Shown: positions 24,390-33,706, counted from the first letter of the stretch. The stretch: DNA of 64,000 nucleotides from PALSA-600 sp963842335 (GCA_963842335.1 CAWJGF010000015.1:144322-208321), one strand, 5' to 3'. The notes: a model not told the origin generated them from the sequence alone. Program-made: numbers and translations.

Positions 24390-25334
24390 ATGCTGAGGAT
24401 CGCCGCCGCGTTCGTCTTTGCCGCCGGGCTTGCCTGCGCCGCGGCACCGGCGTCACAGCCGACGGCGTTGATCCCACCGGGCGTGTCCGTTGCGGGCGTG
24501 CACGTGGGCGGCCTCAGCGCCGAGCCCGCGCGCGCGCGAATCGACACCGCCTTCAACCGGCCCCTGACGATCCGGTTCGGAAACGAGTCGACGGTCGTCC
24601 CGCTCGCCAAGGTCGGTGCGAGCTTCAGCGTCGACACGGCCGTGTCTTCGGCGCTCGCCGCGACACCGCGAAGCCACATCGCACTGCCTGCCCGCTACTC
24701 GAAGGCCCGCGTCGCGAAGCTGATTGGCTCCTTCGCTCATCGCTACGACCGTGCGCCGGTCGACGCGAAGGTGACCGGCGCCAACGACAACGGTCCGGTC
24801 TTCGCGCCTGCACGCGCCGGCCTCGCCGTCCAGTCAGCGACCATGCGTGCAGCCGTCGGGCAAGCTCTGCAGAGCACCAACCGCCCCGCGCTTCAGCTTC
24901 TCACGCGTCCGGTGTCCCCGGCCCGCACGGTCGCGAAATTCGGTTACGTGATCGTCGTCACGCGCGCGGCCAACACACTCAAGCTCTACAGCGGCCGAAG
25001 CCTCGTCCGCACCCTGCCGGTTGCGACCGGCCAGTCGATCTACCCCACCCCCGCCGGGCTCTGGAGCATCGTCGACAAGCAGCGCGATCCCTGGTGGTAC
25101 CCGCCGACCTACGACGCGTGGGCGAAGGGCCTGAAGCCCGTTCCACCAGGCCCGGGCAACCCGCTCGGCACGCGCTGGATGGGGCTGTCGGCGCCCGGAG
25201 TCGGCATTCACGGGACCGACGCCGACACCTCGATCGGCTACAGCGCGTCGCACGGCTGCGTCCGGATGCACATCCCGGACGCCGAGTGGCTCTTCGACCG
25301 CGTCCCCGTCGGGACGCCGGTCGCGATCCTCTAG
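24390..25334 (+). CDS. L,D-transpeptidase (YkuD) with putative peptidoglycan-binding domain
   Basis: Exported cell-wall enzyme, 314 aa, with a signal segment at residues 1-20 (LRIAAAFVFAAGLACAAAP). A VanW/PG_binding_4-like region follows (PPGVSVAGVHVGGLS). The C-terminal YkuD domain has the motif H-x-SHGCVRM (GIHGTDADTSIGYSASHGC), whose cysteine is catalytic for 3-3 crosslinks or protein anchoring. A repeated Arg/Ala-rich middle may be a second binding module. Its start region is divergent from recJ. Confidence 0.93.
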   Translation: MLRIAAAFVFAAGLACAAAPASQPTALIPPGVSVAGVHVGGLSAEPARARIDTAFNRPLTIRFGNESTVVPLAKVGASFSVDTAVSSALAATPRSHIALPARYSKARVAKLIGSFAHRYDRAPVDAKVTGANDNGPVFAPARAGLAVQSATMRAAVGQALQSTNRPALQLLTRPVSPARTVAKFGYVIVVTRAANTLKLYSGRSLVRTLPVATGQSIYPTPAGLWSIVDKQRDPWWYPPTYDAWAKGLKPVPPGPGNPLGTRWMGLSAPGVGIHGTDADTSIGYSASHGCVRMHIPDAEWLFDRVPVGTPVAIL

Positions 25335-25351
25335 CTCACAGCCCGCGTAGC

Positions 25352-25585
25352 TCAGCCCTCGCGAGGCAACGTCACGCCGAGCCATGTCAGCACGCCGATT
25401 GCGACTCCGAGCACAACGAGACCGCCGACGACCATCCGCGGGTGGCCCGACTCGCGAACCGTCTGCGCGAACGCCCGTCCGAGCAGGATCAGAACAGCGC
25501 CAACGAGGCCCGCCCCGACCACGAAGACGGGCAACAGGATCACGAGGCGCTCGGTTCTGGAAGCGGCGGCGAGGATCACTACCAT
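25352..25585 (-). CDS. Small two-helix membrane protein (77 aa)
   Basis: Begins MVVILAAASRTERLVILLPV and contains two hydrophobic helices (residues about 14-36 and 52-72) joined by a short charged linker, FAQTVRESGHPR. No family is recognised. Its ATG complement overlaps the -10-like box of the divergent gene at 25592. It converges with the L,D-transpeptidase gene. Confidence 0.6.
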   Translation of the reverse strand: MVVILAAASRTERLVILLPVFVVGAGLVGAVLILLGRAFAQTVRESGHPRMVVGGLVVLGVAIGVLTWLGVTLPREG

Positions 25586-25591
25586 GAGATC

Positions 25592-26071
25592 GTGCCTGAC
25601 TCGCTCCCCGCTCCGGACGCGAACTACAGCTCCGGTAATGACTACGTCGTCGAGTTCCTCGGTTATCGCTTCTCGTTCGGCGAGACCGACTTCGAGGGCC
25701 GGGTCGTCGCCGCGGCCGTGAAACTCGGCGTGGTCGAGAGCCCGGAACTCGACGAAGACGAGATCGCCGACCTGGTCACGCTCGCAGCGCAGGGCGTGAT
25801 CGACGAGCCTGCCTCCCGACTCGGGAGTTACCTCGTCCGTCACTGGGAGCGGGTGTCACTCGTCGGCGGCGAGTCGCTTGTCTACTGGCTGCGCAAGCTG
25901 ATTTTCCGCGGCGCGTGGCTCGACCACCAGGTAAAGCGCGGTGCGCTCGAGGTGGTCTGGGACGAGAGCGACGCCGAGTTCGCCTACCAACACCCCGGCG
26001 GCGGCGGCCGGCCGCTGCTCGAACTGGCACCGGTCCCTTCGTGGCACGAGCTCCAGTTCAAGCAGCCGTAA
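25592..26071 (+). CDS. Conserved hypothetical protein (159 aa)
   Basis: Soluble acidic protein with YVVEFLGYRFSFGETDFEGRVV and a helical middle (DEDEIADLVTLAAQGVIDEPASRLG). I do not recognise a domain. The GTG start is supported by a TACCAT box 6 nt upstream. The 3' end overlaps the following membrane-protein start by 31 bp, so the two are probably cotranscribed. Confidence 0.65.
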   Translation: MPDSLPAPDANYSSGNDYVVEFLGYRFSFGETDFEGRVVAAAVKLGVVESPELDEDEIADLVTLAAQGVIDEPASRLGSYLVRHWERVSLVGGESLVYWLRKLIFRGAWLDHQVKRGALEVVWDESDAEFAYQHPGGGGRPLLELAPVPSWHELQFKQP

Positions 26072-26784
26072 CGGTCGTCCTCGGCGCCGCGTACCTTGCG
26101 GCGCTCCTGGCGCTCGACCACTTCGCCGACTACCCCGAGCAGCTTGCGCTCGGCATCGTCACGTGGGCCGTGCTCATCGCGGCGCTCACGCAGGTGCCGC
26201 TCGACCGCCGAGCGCAGGCGCTCGGCGTGGTCGCGTTCGCGACGATCGGGGAGGCAACCGGGTCGCTGCTCTGGGGCGTCTACCGCTACCGCCTGCACAA
26301 TCTGCCGCTCTTCGTCCCGCCGGCCCACGGGATCGTCTATCTGACCGGGATCGGGCTCGCGGTCGCGACGCAGCGCCACACGCGGGCGCTCGTCGCCGTC
26401 GCGGCCGCCGCCGCGGTCGCTTGGGGACTGCTCGGCCTCGCGGTGCTGCCACAACTCGACGTCGCGGGGGCGATCGGAGTGCCGATTCTCCTGTTTTTCC
26501 TGTGGCGCTCGAGGAACCGGGCGATCTACGCGGGCGTTTTCCTCGTCGTCGCCTCGCTCGAGCTCTACGGCACCGCGATCGGGACGTGGCGCTGGGCACC
26601 GTATGTCCCCGGGCTCGGCATCCCCGACGGCAACCCTCCGAGCGGCGTCGCGGCGGGCTACGTCTGGTTCGACGTGATGGCGGTCTTGACGGCACCGGTG
26701 GCGCTGGGTCTCATGAAGCGGCGTCGAGCTTCCCGAACTCCGCGTGCAGGCGAGCCGCCTCTTCCGAGCACCAATCCCGCGTGA
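26041..26784 (+). CDS. Polytopic membrane protein of unknown function (247 aa)
   Basis: About seven hydrophobic helices, starting at AAVTVVLGAAYLAALLALDHF. Conserved-looking polar loops include GVYRYRLHNLPLFVPPAHG and TWRWAPYVPGLGIPDGNPP, where aromatic and proline residues could line a binding pocket. The GTG at 26041 is inferred; it lies inside the preceding gene. The last 74 bp overlap the convergent GAF-like gene. Confidence 0.65.
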   Translation: MARAPVQAAVTVVLGAAYLAALLALDHFADYPEQLALGIVTWAVLIAALTQVPLDRRAQALGVVAFATIGEATGSLLWGVYRYRLHNLPLFVPPAHGIVYLTGIGLAVATQRHTRALVAVAAAAAVAWGLLGLAVLPQLDVAGAIGVPILLFFLWRSRNRAIYAGVFLVVASLELYGTAIGTWRWAPYVPGLGIPDGNPPSGVAAGYVWFDVMAVLTAPVALGLMKRRRASRTPRAGEPPLPSTNPA

Positions 26785-27642
26785 GGGCCACGCCGACCTG
26801 AGCCGACGCGACCTGGGCGAGCCGCAGCCCGAGCCGCACGGCAGAGCAGGGTGAAGCCACGCGGCCGCTGCGTCAGTGTGCGCGACGAAGATCACACCGC
26901 GGGCGATCCCGGTCAACTCGAGCAGGTAGCAGGAGCGGACGCCGTGCTCGGTGTCGAGCGGGGACGGAAGCGGCACGAGGCTCGCGTCCTGGACGCAGTA
27001 CGGGAAGCGCCCGTCGTTCAGCACGTTGCGAAGGGCAGCTGCGATCGTCTCGCGCGGCGCCTCGAGCGTCCATCCTCGGTCGATGACTTCGAGCCGGTCG
27101 CCGTCAGCGAGATAGATCGCTCCGACCTCGCACGACAGGGCCTCGGCCGAGACGAGCGCGGCCGCCCGCATCGTCTCTGCGATCTCCGAGACGTCGATGC
27201 CGGCGATTGCACGCACGGCCTCGAGCTCCTCGAGCTCGTCGGCGAGCCGCTTCGCGGGCGACACCGACTCGACGGCGTCGGCGGCCAGCATCCCGGCTGC
27301 CTTGAGCGCATCGTCGGTTGCGGCGGCGAGCTCGTCGCGCTCGCAGCCGAAGACGACGACGACGTCGTTCGACACGGGCACGAACGCAGCCGCCCGCGCG
27401 TAGTACGGGCCGAAGACGAGCTCCTTGCCGCCGTGGGCAAGACGCACCGGCTCGCGGCTTGCAAGCGCGCCGGCGAGCGGCGCCTCATCAGCAGCATCCA
27501 CCTCGATCAGCCCGGCCCAGCCGGCTCCTCGGCCGCTGCCGCCGAAGTGGACGAACTGGCTGTCGGTCACCCGGCGCAGCACGAACAGGTCGGCGGCGCC
27601 GACCGACGCGGCCGCGGCGTCGGCACGGGAGGTCGTTGTCAC
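26711..27642 (-). CDS. GAF-domain-like protein (frameshift near C-terminus)
   Basis: About 310 aa. The N-terminal half (VGAADLFVLRRVTDSQFVHFGG and FGPYYARAAAFVPVSNDVVVVFGC) has the strand-loop pattern of a degenerate GAF domain. The second half (AALVSAEALSCEVGAIYLADGDRLEVID) reads as another GAF. The main frame continues past 26,845, but sequence with coding character (LRLAQVASAQVGVALTRDWC to GKLDAAS, stop at 26711) lies in a neighbouring frame. One missing base near 26,840 would join them. The role is unknown; sensory or regulatory is likely. Confidence 0.65.
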
Positions 27643-27685
27643 CCGCTCACTATCGGTGGAATCCGCAGGGGCCTGAAGAGCTGCT

Positions 27686-28693
27686 CTAGAACAGGGTCGA
27701 GGTCGACGGGGCGACGCCGAGATGGGCGCGGCCGAGGTCGGTGATGATGCGCCCGCGCGGTGTCCGCTGCAGGAAGCCGAGCTGGAGCAGGAACGGCTCG
27801 TAGACGTCCTCGATCGTCTCCTGCTCCTCGCCGAGTGCGACCGAAAGCGTCGACAGGCCAACCGGCCCGCCGCCGAACTTCGAGACGACGCAGCGCAGCA
27901 GCTCCCGGTCGAAACGTTCGAGGCCGGCCGAATCGACCTCGAGCAGTGCCAGGGCCTCCTCGGCGATCGCGGTCGTCACGATCCCCTCGTGCCGAACCTC
28001 GGCGACGTCGCGGACGCGGCGCAGGATGCGGTTGGCGATCCGCGGGGTTCCGCGTGAGCGGGCCGCGACGAGCTCGGCGGCATCCTCGTCGATCTCGACG
28101 GCGAGGATCTGCGCGGAGCGCCGCACGATCGTCGCCAGCTCGGTTGCGTCGTAGAGGTCGAGCCGAAACGTGAGACCGAAGCGGTCACGCAACGGTGTCG
28201 TCAGGAGGCCGGTCCGGGTGGTGGCTCCGATCAGCGTGAACGGCGGCAGGTCGAGCGTGAGCGTCCGTGCGGCCGGGCCTTGGCCGACGATGATGTCGAG
28301 GCGAAAGTCCTCGAGGGCCGGGTAGAGGATCTCCTCGGCGGCGCGGTTCAAACGGTGGATCTCGTCGACGAAGAGCACGTCGCGAGGCTCGAGCGTCGTG
28401 AGGATCGCAGCGATGTCGCCCTTGCGCTCGAGCGCCGGTCCGGCAACCTGACGGATTCCGACGCCGAGCTCGTTGCGCACGATCTGCGCGAGTGAGGTCT
28501 TACCGAGGCCGGGCGGGCCGGCGAAGAGCACATGGTCGAGAGCCTCCCCGCGCGCCTTGGCCGCAGCGAGCGCGATCGAGAGCTGTTCCTTGACGCGCTC
28601 CTGCCCGACGAAGTCGGACAGTGTTTGCGGCCGCAGTGAGCGCTCGAGCTCGTCCTCGGCGTCACCAAGCACCGGCGCGAGGAACTGCGTCAT
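27686..28693 (-). CDS. ruvB: Holliday junction branch-migration ATPase RuvB
   Basis: A 335-aa AAA+ motor that drives RuvA-bound Holliday junctions. Walker A GPPGLGKTS, Walker B VLFVDEIHR, sensor/arginine-finger region GATTRTGLLTTPLRDRFG and the C-terminal winged helix (GGGPVGLSTLSVALGEEQET) are all present. The ATG overlaps the ruvA stop by ATGA. It is last in ruvC-ruvA-ruvB. Confidence 0.98.
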   Translation of the reverse strand: MTQFLAPVLGDAEDELERSLRPQTLSDFVGQERVKEQLSIALAAAKARGEALDHVLFAGPPGLGKTSLAQIVRNELGVGIRQVAGPALERKGDIAAILTTLEPRDVLFVDEIHRLNRAAEEILYPALEDFRLDIIVGQGPAARTLTLDLPPFTLIGATTRTGLLTTPLRDRFGLTFRLDLYDATELATIVRRSAQILAVEIDEDAAELVAARSRGTPRIANRILRRVRDVAEVRHEGIVTTAIAEEALALLEVDSAGLERFDRELLRCVVSKFGGGPVGLSTLSVALGEEQETIEDVYEPFLLQLGFLQRTPRGRIITDLGRAHLGVAPSTSTLF

Positions 28694-29241
28694 GCTGCCT
28701 GCCGCAGAGCGTGCCGCACCTGCTCCTCGATCGACAGGTCGGGATCGACCTCGGCGAGCACACGCTCGGCGTCGAGCAGCGACCAGCCGAGCTCGACGAG
28801 CGCATCGCGGGCAGTGAGATCGCCGCCGCGAGCGGGCGCGACATCGAGCACAGTCAATTTCTCCTTCAGCTCGAGCACGACGCGCTGCGCGGTCTTGAGC
28901 CCGACGCCGGGAATCGCCTGGAAGCGCTTCACATCGTCGAGCGCGATCGCCCGCCGGAGCTCGGACGGTGTCGACCCCGAGATGATCGCGAGCGCGACCT
29001 TCGGGCCGACGCCTGAGACGCCGATCAGCAGTTCGAACACCTCGCGCTCCTCGGCGGTCGCGAAACCGTAGAGCTGCAGGGCGTCCTCGCGCACGACGGT
29101 GTAGATCTCGACCGTGATCTCGCCGTCCCCGAGCCGTGCAACCGATGGAGCGGCGTTGACGAGGTAGCCGACGCCGTTCACATCGAAGACGAGACCACCC
29201 GAAGTGCGGCCCGCGATGCGGCCACGGAGACGGGCGATCAA
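28690..29241 (-). CDS. ruvA: Holliday junction DNA-binding protein RuvA
   Basis: A 183-aa tetrameric junction binder: N-terminal OB fold (MIARLRGRIAGRTSGGLVFD), two helix-hairpin-helix motifs (LLIGVSGVGPKVALAI and FQAIPGVGLKTAQRVV), and domain III, which contacts RuvB. It starts at a TTG immediately after the ruvC stop, a weak start in keeping with coupled translation. Confidence 0.97.
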   Translation of the reverse strand: MIARLRGRIAGRTSGGLVFDVNGVGYLVNAAPSVARLGDGEITVEIYTVVREDALQLYGFATAEEREVFELLIGVSGVGPKVALAIISGSTPSELRRAIALDDVKRFQAIPGVGLKTAQRVVLELKEKLTVLDVAPARGGDLTARDALVELGWSLLDAERVLAEVDPDLSIEEQVRHALRQAA

Positions 29242-29730
29242 CTACGACACCGCCCTGAGGAGCGGAGGCGCGAGCGCGTGGCAGATGGCGACGGCGAGCG
29301 CGTCGGCGGCGTGATTCGGGTGCGGGACCTCGTGCAGGGAGAGGATCGCCTTCACCATCTTCCCCACCTGCTCCTTGTCGGCACGGCCGTAGCCGCACAC
29401 TGCCTGCTTCACGCGGGCCGGCGCATATTCGGTGCACGCGAGCCCGGCGGACGACGCGGCGACGAGCACGGCTCCGCGCGCCTGCCCGACGGAGAGCGCG
29501 ATGCGGGCGTCTGCGCCGACGAACGATTCCTCCAGGGCGACGGCATCCGGCATGTGCTCGGCGATCAGTGCCTGGACGCCCTCGAAGATCGTGAGCAGAC
29601 GTGCTTCCAGCCGCTCCCGCGGCGACGTGCGCCACCACCCGTGGCAAATGGCTGTGATACGCCCGCCGTCTACATGAACGATCCCGTACCCGCACGCAGC
29701 CGTCCCTGGGTCGATGCCGAGAACCTTCAC
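29242..29730 (-). CDS. ruvC: Crossover junction endodeoxyribonuclease RuvC
   Basis: A 162-aa Holliday resolvase with an RNase H fold. Catalytic acidic residues are visible in GIDPGTAACGYG, ALEESFVG and NHAADALAVA. The GTG follows a TAACGT box by 6 nt, marking it as the first gene of a separate ruv transcript. Order and spacing are typical of actinobacteria. Confidence 0.97.
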   Translation of the reverse strand: MKVLGIDPGTAACGYGIVHVDGGRITAICHGWWRTSPRERLEARLLTIFEGVQALIAEHMPDAVALEESFVGADARIALSVGQARGAVLVAASSAGLACTEYAPARVKQAVCGYGRADKEQVGKMVKAILSLHEVPHPNHAADALAVAICHALAPPLLRAVS

Positions 29731-29801
29731 GACGACACGTTAGGCACCGAACCGGACGTTTCCTGCGCGGCTCGAGGCACGGCTCTGGCAGGGGCCGGCG
29801 G

Positions 29802-30557
29802 TCAGCCTGCGACTGCCTCGAGCACCTGCTCCGGGATGTCGAAATTGGCGTAGACGTCCTGAACGTCGTCGTTGTCCTCGAGCGCGTCGATCAGGCGCAT
29901 CACCTGCCGCGCCTTCGCCTCGTCCTCGACGGCGACGGTCACCTTCGGGACGAGCATCAGCTCGGCGGAGTCGACGGTCAGGCCGGCCGCCTCGATCGCG
30001 CCCCGGACGCTCGAAAGGGCCTCTGGTGGGGACGTGATCTGGAAGACACTGCCGTCCCGCTCGACATCGTCGGCGCCACCGTCGGCCGCCACGAGCAGCA
30101 ATTCCTCCTCGTCGACCCCCTCGGCCGTCACCACGACGACGCCGAGGCGCTCGAACTGCCACGCGACCGCGCCGGTCGCCCCGAGATTGCCACCGTTCTT
30201 CGCGAACATGTGGCGGACATCGGCAGCGGTGCGATTCTTGTTGTCCGTCAGCGCCTCGACGATCACCGCGACACCTTCAGGCCCGTAGCCCTCGTAGACG
30301 ATCGTCTCGAACGCGTCCGCATCTGCGTCGGCGCCGGATCCCTTGGCGATCGCGCGATCGATGTTGTCCTTCGGCATCGAGTACGACTTCGCCTTCTCGA
30401 TCGCATTCTGAAGCGACAGGTTGTTCGCGGGGTCGCCGCCGCCCTCCTTCGCCGCGACGATGATTGCGCGCGAGAGCTTCGAGAAGAGCTTGCCGCGCTT
30501 CGCGTCGGCCGCGCCCTTCTTGTGCTTGATCGACGACCACTTGCTATGCCCTGACAC
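29802..30557 (-). CDS. yebC: YebC/TACO1-family protein
   Basis: A 251-aa protein starting SGHSKWSSIKHKKGAADAKR, the diagnostic N-terminus of the family. YebC-type proteins are described as transcriptional regulators and, more recently, as factors relieving ribosome stalling. GGGDPANNLSLQNAIEKAK and NKNRTAADVRHMFAKNGGNL are further conserved blocks. The GTG start has GGAGGAGC upstream and overlaps pdxT by 14 bp. Confidence 0.96.
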   Translation of the reverse strand: MSGHSKWSSIKHKKGAADAKRGKLFSKLSRAIIVAAKEGGGDPANNLSLQNAIEKAKSYSMPKDNIDRAIAKGSGADADADAFETIVYEGYGPEGVAVIVEALTDNKNRTAADVRHMFAKNGGNLGATGAVAWQFERLGVVVVTAEGVDEEELLLVAADGGADDVERDGSVFQITSPPEALSSVRGAIEAAGLTVDSAELMLVPKVTVAVEDEAKARQVMRLIDALEDNDDVQDVYANFDIPEQVLEAVAG

Positions 30558-31107
30558 CCTGCTCCTCCCTGACGATTTCCAGGAACTGTTCGTGCAGCCG
30601 CGGGTCGTCGGTCAGCTCCGGGTGGAAGGCCGCGACGAGGAAGCGCCCCTCGCGTGCGAGCACCGGTCTCCCGTCGACCTCAGCGAGCACCTCGACGTTC
30701 GGGCCGACCTCCTCGACCCACGGCGCGCGGATGAACACCGCCCGCACGGGCCGGTCGAGCCCGGCGACGTCGAGATCCGTCTCGAACGATGCGACCTGGC
30801 GGCCGAACGCGTTGCGCCGGACGGAGATGTCGACGAGGTCGAGATGGTCGCGGTCGAGCACGATCATCCCGGCGCACGTCCCGAAGACCGGCTGCTCGAA
30901 GCGGCGGAGAGCCTCGTCGATGCCGTAGAGACCCATCAGCCGCATGAAGGTCGTCGACTCGCCGCCCGGGATCACGAGCCCGTCCAGCGTTTCGAGCTGC
31001 TCGGGCTTGCGAACCTCCACCGCATCCACGCCGAGACCGCGCAGCATCTGCGCGTGCTCACGAAAGTTCCCTTGCAGCGCGAGGACGCCGATGCGGAGCG
31101 GCTTCAT
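30544..31107 (-). CDS. pdxT: Pyridoxal 5'-phosphate synthase glutaminase subunit PdxT
   Basis: A 187-aa class I glutaminase supplying ammonia to PdxS for PLP synthesis. Motifs are LVIPGGESTTFMRLM, nucleophile Cys in FGTCAGMIVL and the His/Glu pair in AAFHPELTDD. A TACCAT box lies 7 nt before the ATG. The synthase pdxS is not in this window, although it is often adjacent in actinobacteria; it may be encoded elsewhere. Confidence 0.95.
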   Translation of the reverse strand: MKPLRIGVLALQGNFREHAQMLRGLGVDAVEVRKPEQLETLDGLVIPGGESTTFMRLMGLYGIDEALRRFEQPVFGTCAGMIVLDRDHLDLVDISVRRNAFGRQVASFETDLDVAGLDRPVRAVFIRAPWVEEVGPNVEVLAEVDGRPVLAREGRFLVAAFHPELTDDPRLHEQFLEIVREEQGVRA

Positions 31108-31144
31108 GCCCTGAATGGTATCGGCGCCCGGTGGCGCCCACCGC

Positions 31145-32101
31145 TCACGGCGAGGCGGCCGGGATGCCCGCCGCGGTGCGGGCGCTCACGTAGCCGCCCT
31201 CGGCGCGCTCTGCTCGGCCCTCGCGCACGAGCCGCTCCAGGTGCGCGAGCGACTCCGCCGTGGCGAAGCGGCGCAAGGTCGGTGACAGCTCGCGCTCGAA
31301 GAGAGCGAGCGAGACCTCGTACGCCGACGACGGGCGCCCGTCGAGCGCCGCGGCCGTCCCGTCCAGGCGCTCGCGGTGGTGCTCGATGATCTCGCGCGCG
31401 CGGCCGGCGGGATCCTCGATCGGATCCTTGTGACCGGCATAGGCGACTCGCGGATCGAGCTCGATGATCCGTTCGAGGGTCACCAGGTAGTCGCCGAGCG
31501 GATCCGGACGTGAGTCCGGGTAGAGGCCGATCGCCGGCGTGATCCCCATCAGGATCGTGTCACCGGCGATCATCACCCCGTCGCGCAGCAGCACGATATG
31601 ACCGTCGGCGTGGCCGCGCAGCACCTCGACGCGCCAACCGTCGACCTCATCGTCCGGCTCGAGGAGCTCCGGGTCGCGGGCCCAGTGGACAGCTTCGACG
31701 AGCCGTCCCGACTCGCGCATGATCCCCGACACCTCGTGCTCGGGCATGCCGTGCGAGATCCAGTAGTCGAGGAACCGCTGCGGGCTCCGCTCGCCCCACG
31801 CACTCAGGCACTGCGCGTAGTCCTCGCGCCCCTGCAGGACAGGCGCCCCACTGACCCCGGCGATATCGCGAGCACCGCCGACGTGATCCGGATGCATGTG
31901 CGTGACGACGATGCGCTCGATTGGACCGGGGAGCTCAGAGAGGACAGGCCGCCAGCGTTCCTCGGCATCGCGGGTGCCGAGACCGGTGTCGACGAGCGTC
32001 CAGCCGGCACTCGATGTGGGCAGGAGATAGCAGTGCACATGGTTGATCCCGAAGGGCAGCGCGAACGTGACGCGGCGGATCCCGTTTGCCAAGTCGACCA
32101 T
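31145..32101 (-). CDS. Metallo-beta-lactamase-fold hydrolase
   Basis: A 318-aa MBL-fold protein with the zinc motif THMHPDHVGG, GHADGHIVL and a late His in AYAGHKDPIEDP. A C-terminal winged-helix-like tail (SPTLRRFATAESLAHLERLV) resembles the LACTB2/hydroxyacylglutathione-hydrolase-like group. The substrate is unknown. The ATG at 32101 is set by TAGCTT 7 nt upstream. It is divergent from the LivF-type gene, only 22 bp away. Confidence 0.9.
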   Translation of the reverse strand: MVDLANGIRRVTFALPFGINHVHCYLLPTSSAGWTLVDTGLGTRDAEERWRPVLSELPGPIERIVVTHMHPDHVGGARDIAGVSGAPVLQGREDYAQCLSAWGERSPQRFLDYWISHGMPEHEVSGIMRESGRLVEAVHWARDPELLEPDDEVDGWRVEVLRGHADGHIVLLRDGVMIAGDTILMGITPAIGLYPDSRPDPLGDYLVTLERIIELDPRVAYAGHKDPIEDPAGRAREIIEHHRERLDGTAAALDGRPSSAYEVSLALFERELSPTLRRFATAESLAHLERLVREGRAERAEGGYVSARTAAGIPAASP

Positions 32102-32123
32102 CTTTGAGAAGCTACCGCCCTGG

Positions 32124-32822
32124 ATGGCGCCGCTGCTGGAGCTCACGGACGTCTCGGCACGCTACGGCCAGGTGCAAGCGCTTCACGGGGTCTCGCTCGC
32201 CGTCGAGGAAGGCGAGGTCGTCGCACTCCTCGGCGCGAACGGCGCGGGCAAGACGACGACGCTGCGCGCCGTCTCCGGAACGGTGCGCCGGAGCGGCGAG
32301 GTCGTGTTCGGCGGCAAGCGGCTTCGAGCCGGCCCCGAGGCGGTTGCCCGGGCCGGAATCGCGCACGTCCCGGAAGGGCGCGGGATCTTCGCCGAGCTGA
32401 CCGTCTGGGAGAACCTGCGCATGGGCGCGTATCTCCGACGCGGACGCACCGACTTCAGCACCGTGCTCGCCTATTTCCCCTGGCTCGAGTCGCGTCGTTC
32501 TCAACAGGCCGGCACGCTCTCCGGCGGCGAGCAGCAGATGCTCGCGCTGGCGCGCGCATTCCTGCTCCGGCCAAAGCTGCTGATGCTCGACGAGCCGTCG
32601 CTCGGGCTCGCACCGCTCGTGACGCGCGAGGTCTTCCGCGTCGTCGCCGATCTGAACGCGAAGGAAGGCCTCGCCGTTCTCGTCGTCGAGCAGAATGCCG
32701 CAATCGCTTTGCAGGCGGCGGCCCGCGCGTACGTGCTCGAGACAGGCGAGATCACGCTTGCCGGCACCTCGGGCGAGCTTCGCGCCAACGACGCCGTACG
32801 ATCCGCCTACCTCGGTTTCTGA
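32124..32822 (+). CDS. livF: Branched-chain amino-acid type ABC transporter ATPase, LivF-like
   Basis: A 232-aa ATP-binding subunit. Walker A GANGAGKTTTL, signature LSGGEQQMLALARAF and Walker B LLMLDEPSLGL; the PEGRGIFAELTVWENL segment is typical of LivF. The stop overlaps the livH-like ATG. The partner ATPase LivG is absent between here and the binding protein. Confidence 0.94.
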   Translation: MAPLLELTDVSARYGQVQALHGVSLAVEEGEVVALLGANGAGKTTTLRAVSGTVRRSGEVVFGGKRLRAGPEAVARAGIAHVPEGRGIFAELTVWENLRMGAYLRRGRTDFSTVLAYFPWLESRRSQQAGTLSGGEQQMLALARAFLLRPKLLMLDEPSLGLAPLVTREVFRVVADLNAKEGLAVLVVEQNAAIALQAAARAYVLETGEITLAGTSGELRANDAVRSAYLGF

Positions 32823-33706
32823 TGCAGCAGTTCTTCCAACAGCTGATCTCGGGTCTCGCTCAAGGAGCGATCTTCGGCTCGCTCGCACTGGCACTCGTGC
32901 TGATCTACAAGGCGACCGAGGTGATCAACTTCGCGCAGGGCGAGATGGCGATGTTCACCACGTACATCTCGTGGGCGCTGATCACACACCACGGCTTCTC
33001 GTTCTGGCCGGCGTTCTTCACAACGCTCGTGATCGCGTTCGCGTTCGGGGTCGGCCTGCAACGCGTCGTCTTCCGGCCCTTCGAGAAAGCGAGCGTGCTC
33101 ACGGTAGTGATGGCGACGATCGCGTTGCTCGTGATCCTGAACGGCCTCGCAGGGTGGATCTGGTCGCCGCAACTGCAGTTCTATCCAAGCCCATTCCCGA
33201 CGTCGACGTGGGTCATCGGAGGCGTCCACATCTCGAAGCAGGATGTCGGCACGCTCGCCGTCGTCATCGCGTGCGTGACGGTGCTCTGGCTCTTCTTCCG
33301 CTTCACGAAGCTCGGCCTCGCGATGCGTGCCGGCGCACTCAACCCCGCCGCGGCGCGACTGCTCGGCGTCCGCACCTCGTGGCTGCTCGCGCTCGGCTGG
33401 GGATTCGCGGCCGTGCTCGGCGCCGTCAGCGGGATGATGGTCGCTCCCAGCATCTTCCTGACACCGAACATGATGCAGGCGGTCTTGATCTACGCCTTCG
33501 CGGCTGCGGTGCTCGGAGGGCTCGAGAGCCCGGTCGGAGCGGTGGTCGGCGGCCTGATGCTCGGCGTGCTGCTCAACCTGCTCGGCACCTACGTCCATCC
33601 CATCACGCCGGAGCTGCAGCTGCCGCTCGCCCTGGGCATCCTGCTCATCGTGCTGCTCGTCCGGCCGGCGGGCCTCTTCGGCCGCGCCGTCGTGAGGCGC
33701 GTGTGA
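32822..33706 (+). CDS. livH: Branched-chain amino-acid type ABC permease, LivH-like
   Basis: A 294-aa membrane permease starting FFQQLISGLAQGAIFGSLAL, with YKATEVINFAQGEMAMF and ALNPAAARLLGV, all LivH hallmarks. About eight membrane helices. It overlaps both neighbours by 1-4 bases, so translation is coupled. Confidence 0.95.
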   Translation: MQQFFQQLISGLAQGAIFGSLALALVLIYKATEVINFAQGEMAMFTTYISWALITHHGFSFWPAFFTTLVIAFAFGVGLQRVVFRPFEKASVLTVVMATIALLVILNGLAGWIWSPQLQFYPSPFPTSTWVIGGVHISKQDVGTLAVVIACVTVLWLFFRFTKLGLAMRAGALNPAAARLLGVRTSWLLALGWGFAAVLGAVSGMMVAPSIFLTPNMMQAVLIYAFAAAVLGGLESPVGAVVGGLMLGVLLNLLGTYVHPITPELQLPLALGILLIVLLVRPAGLFGRAVVRRV

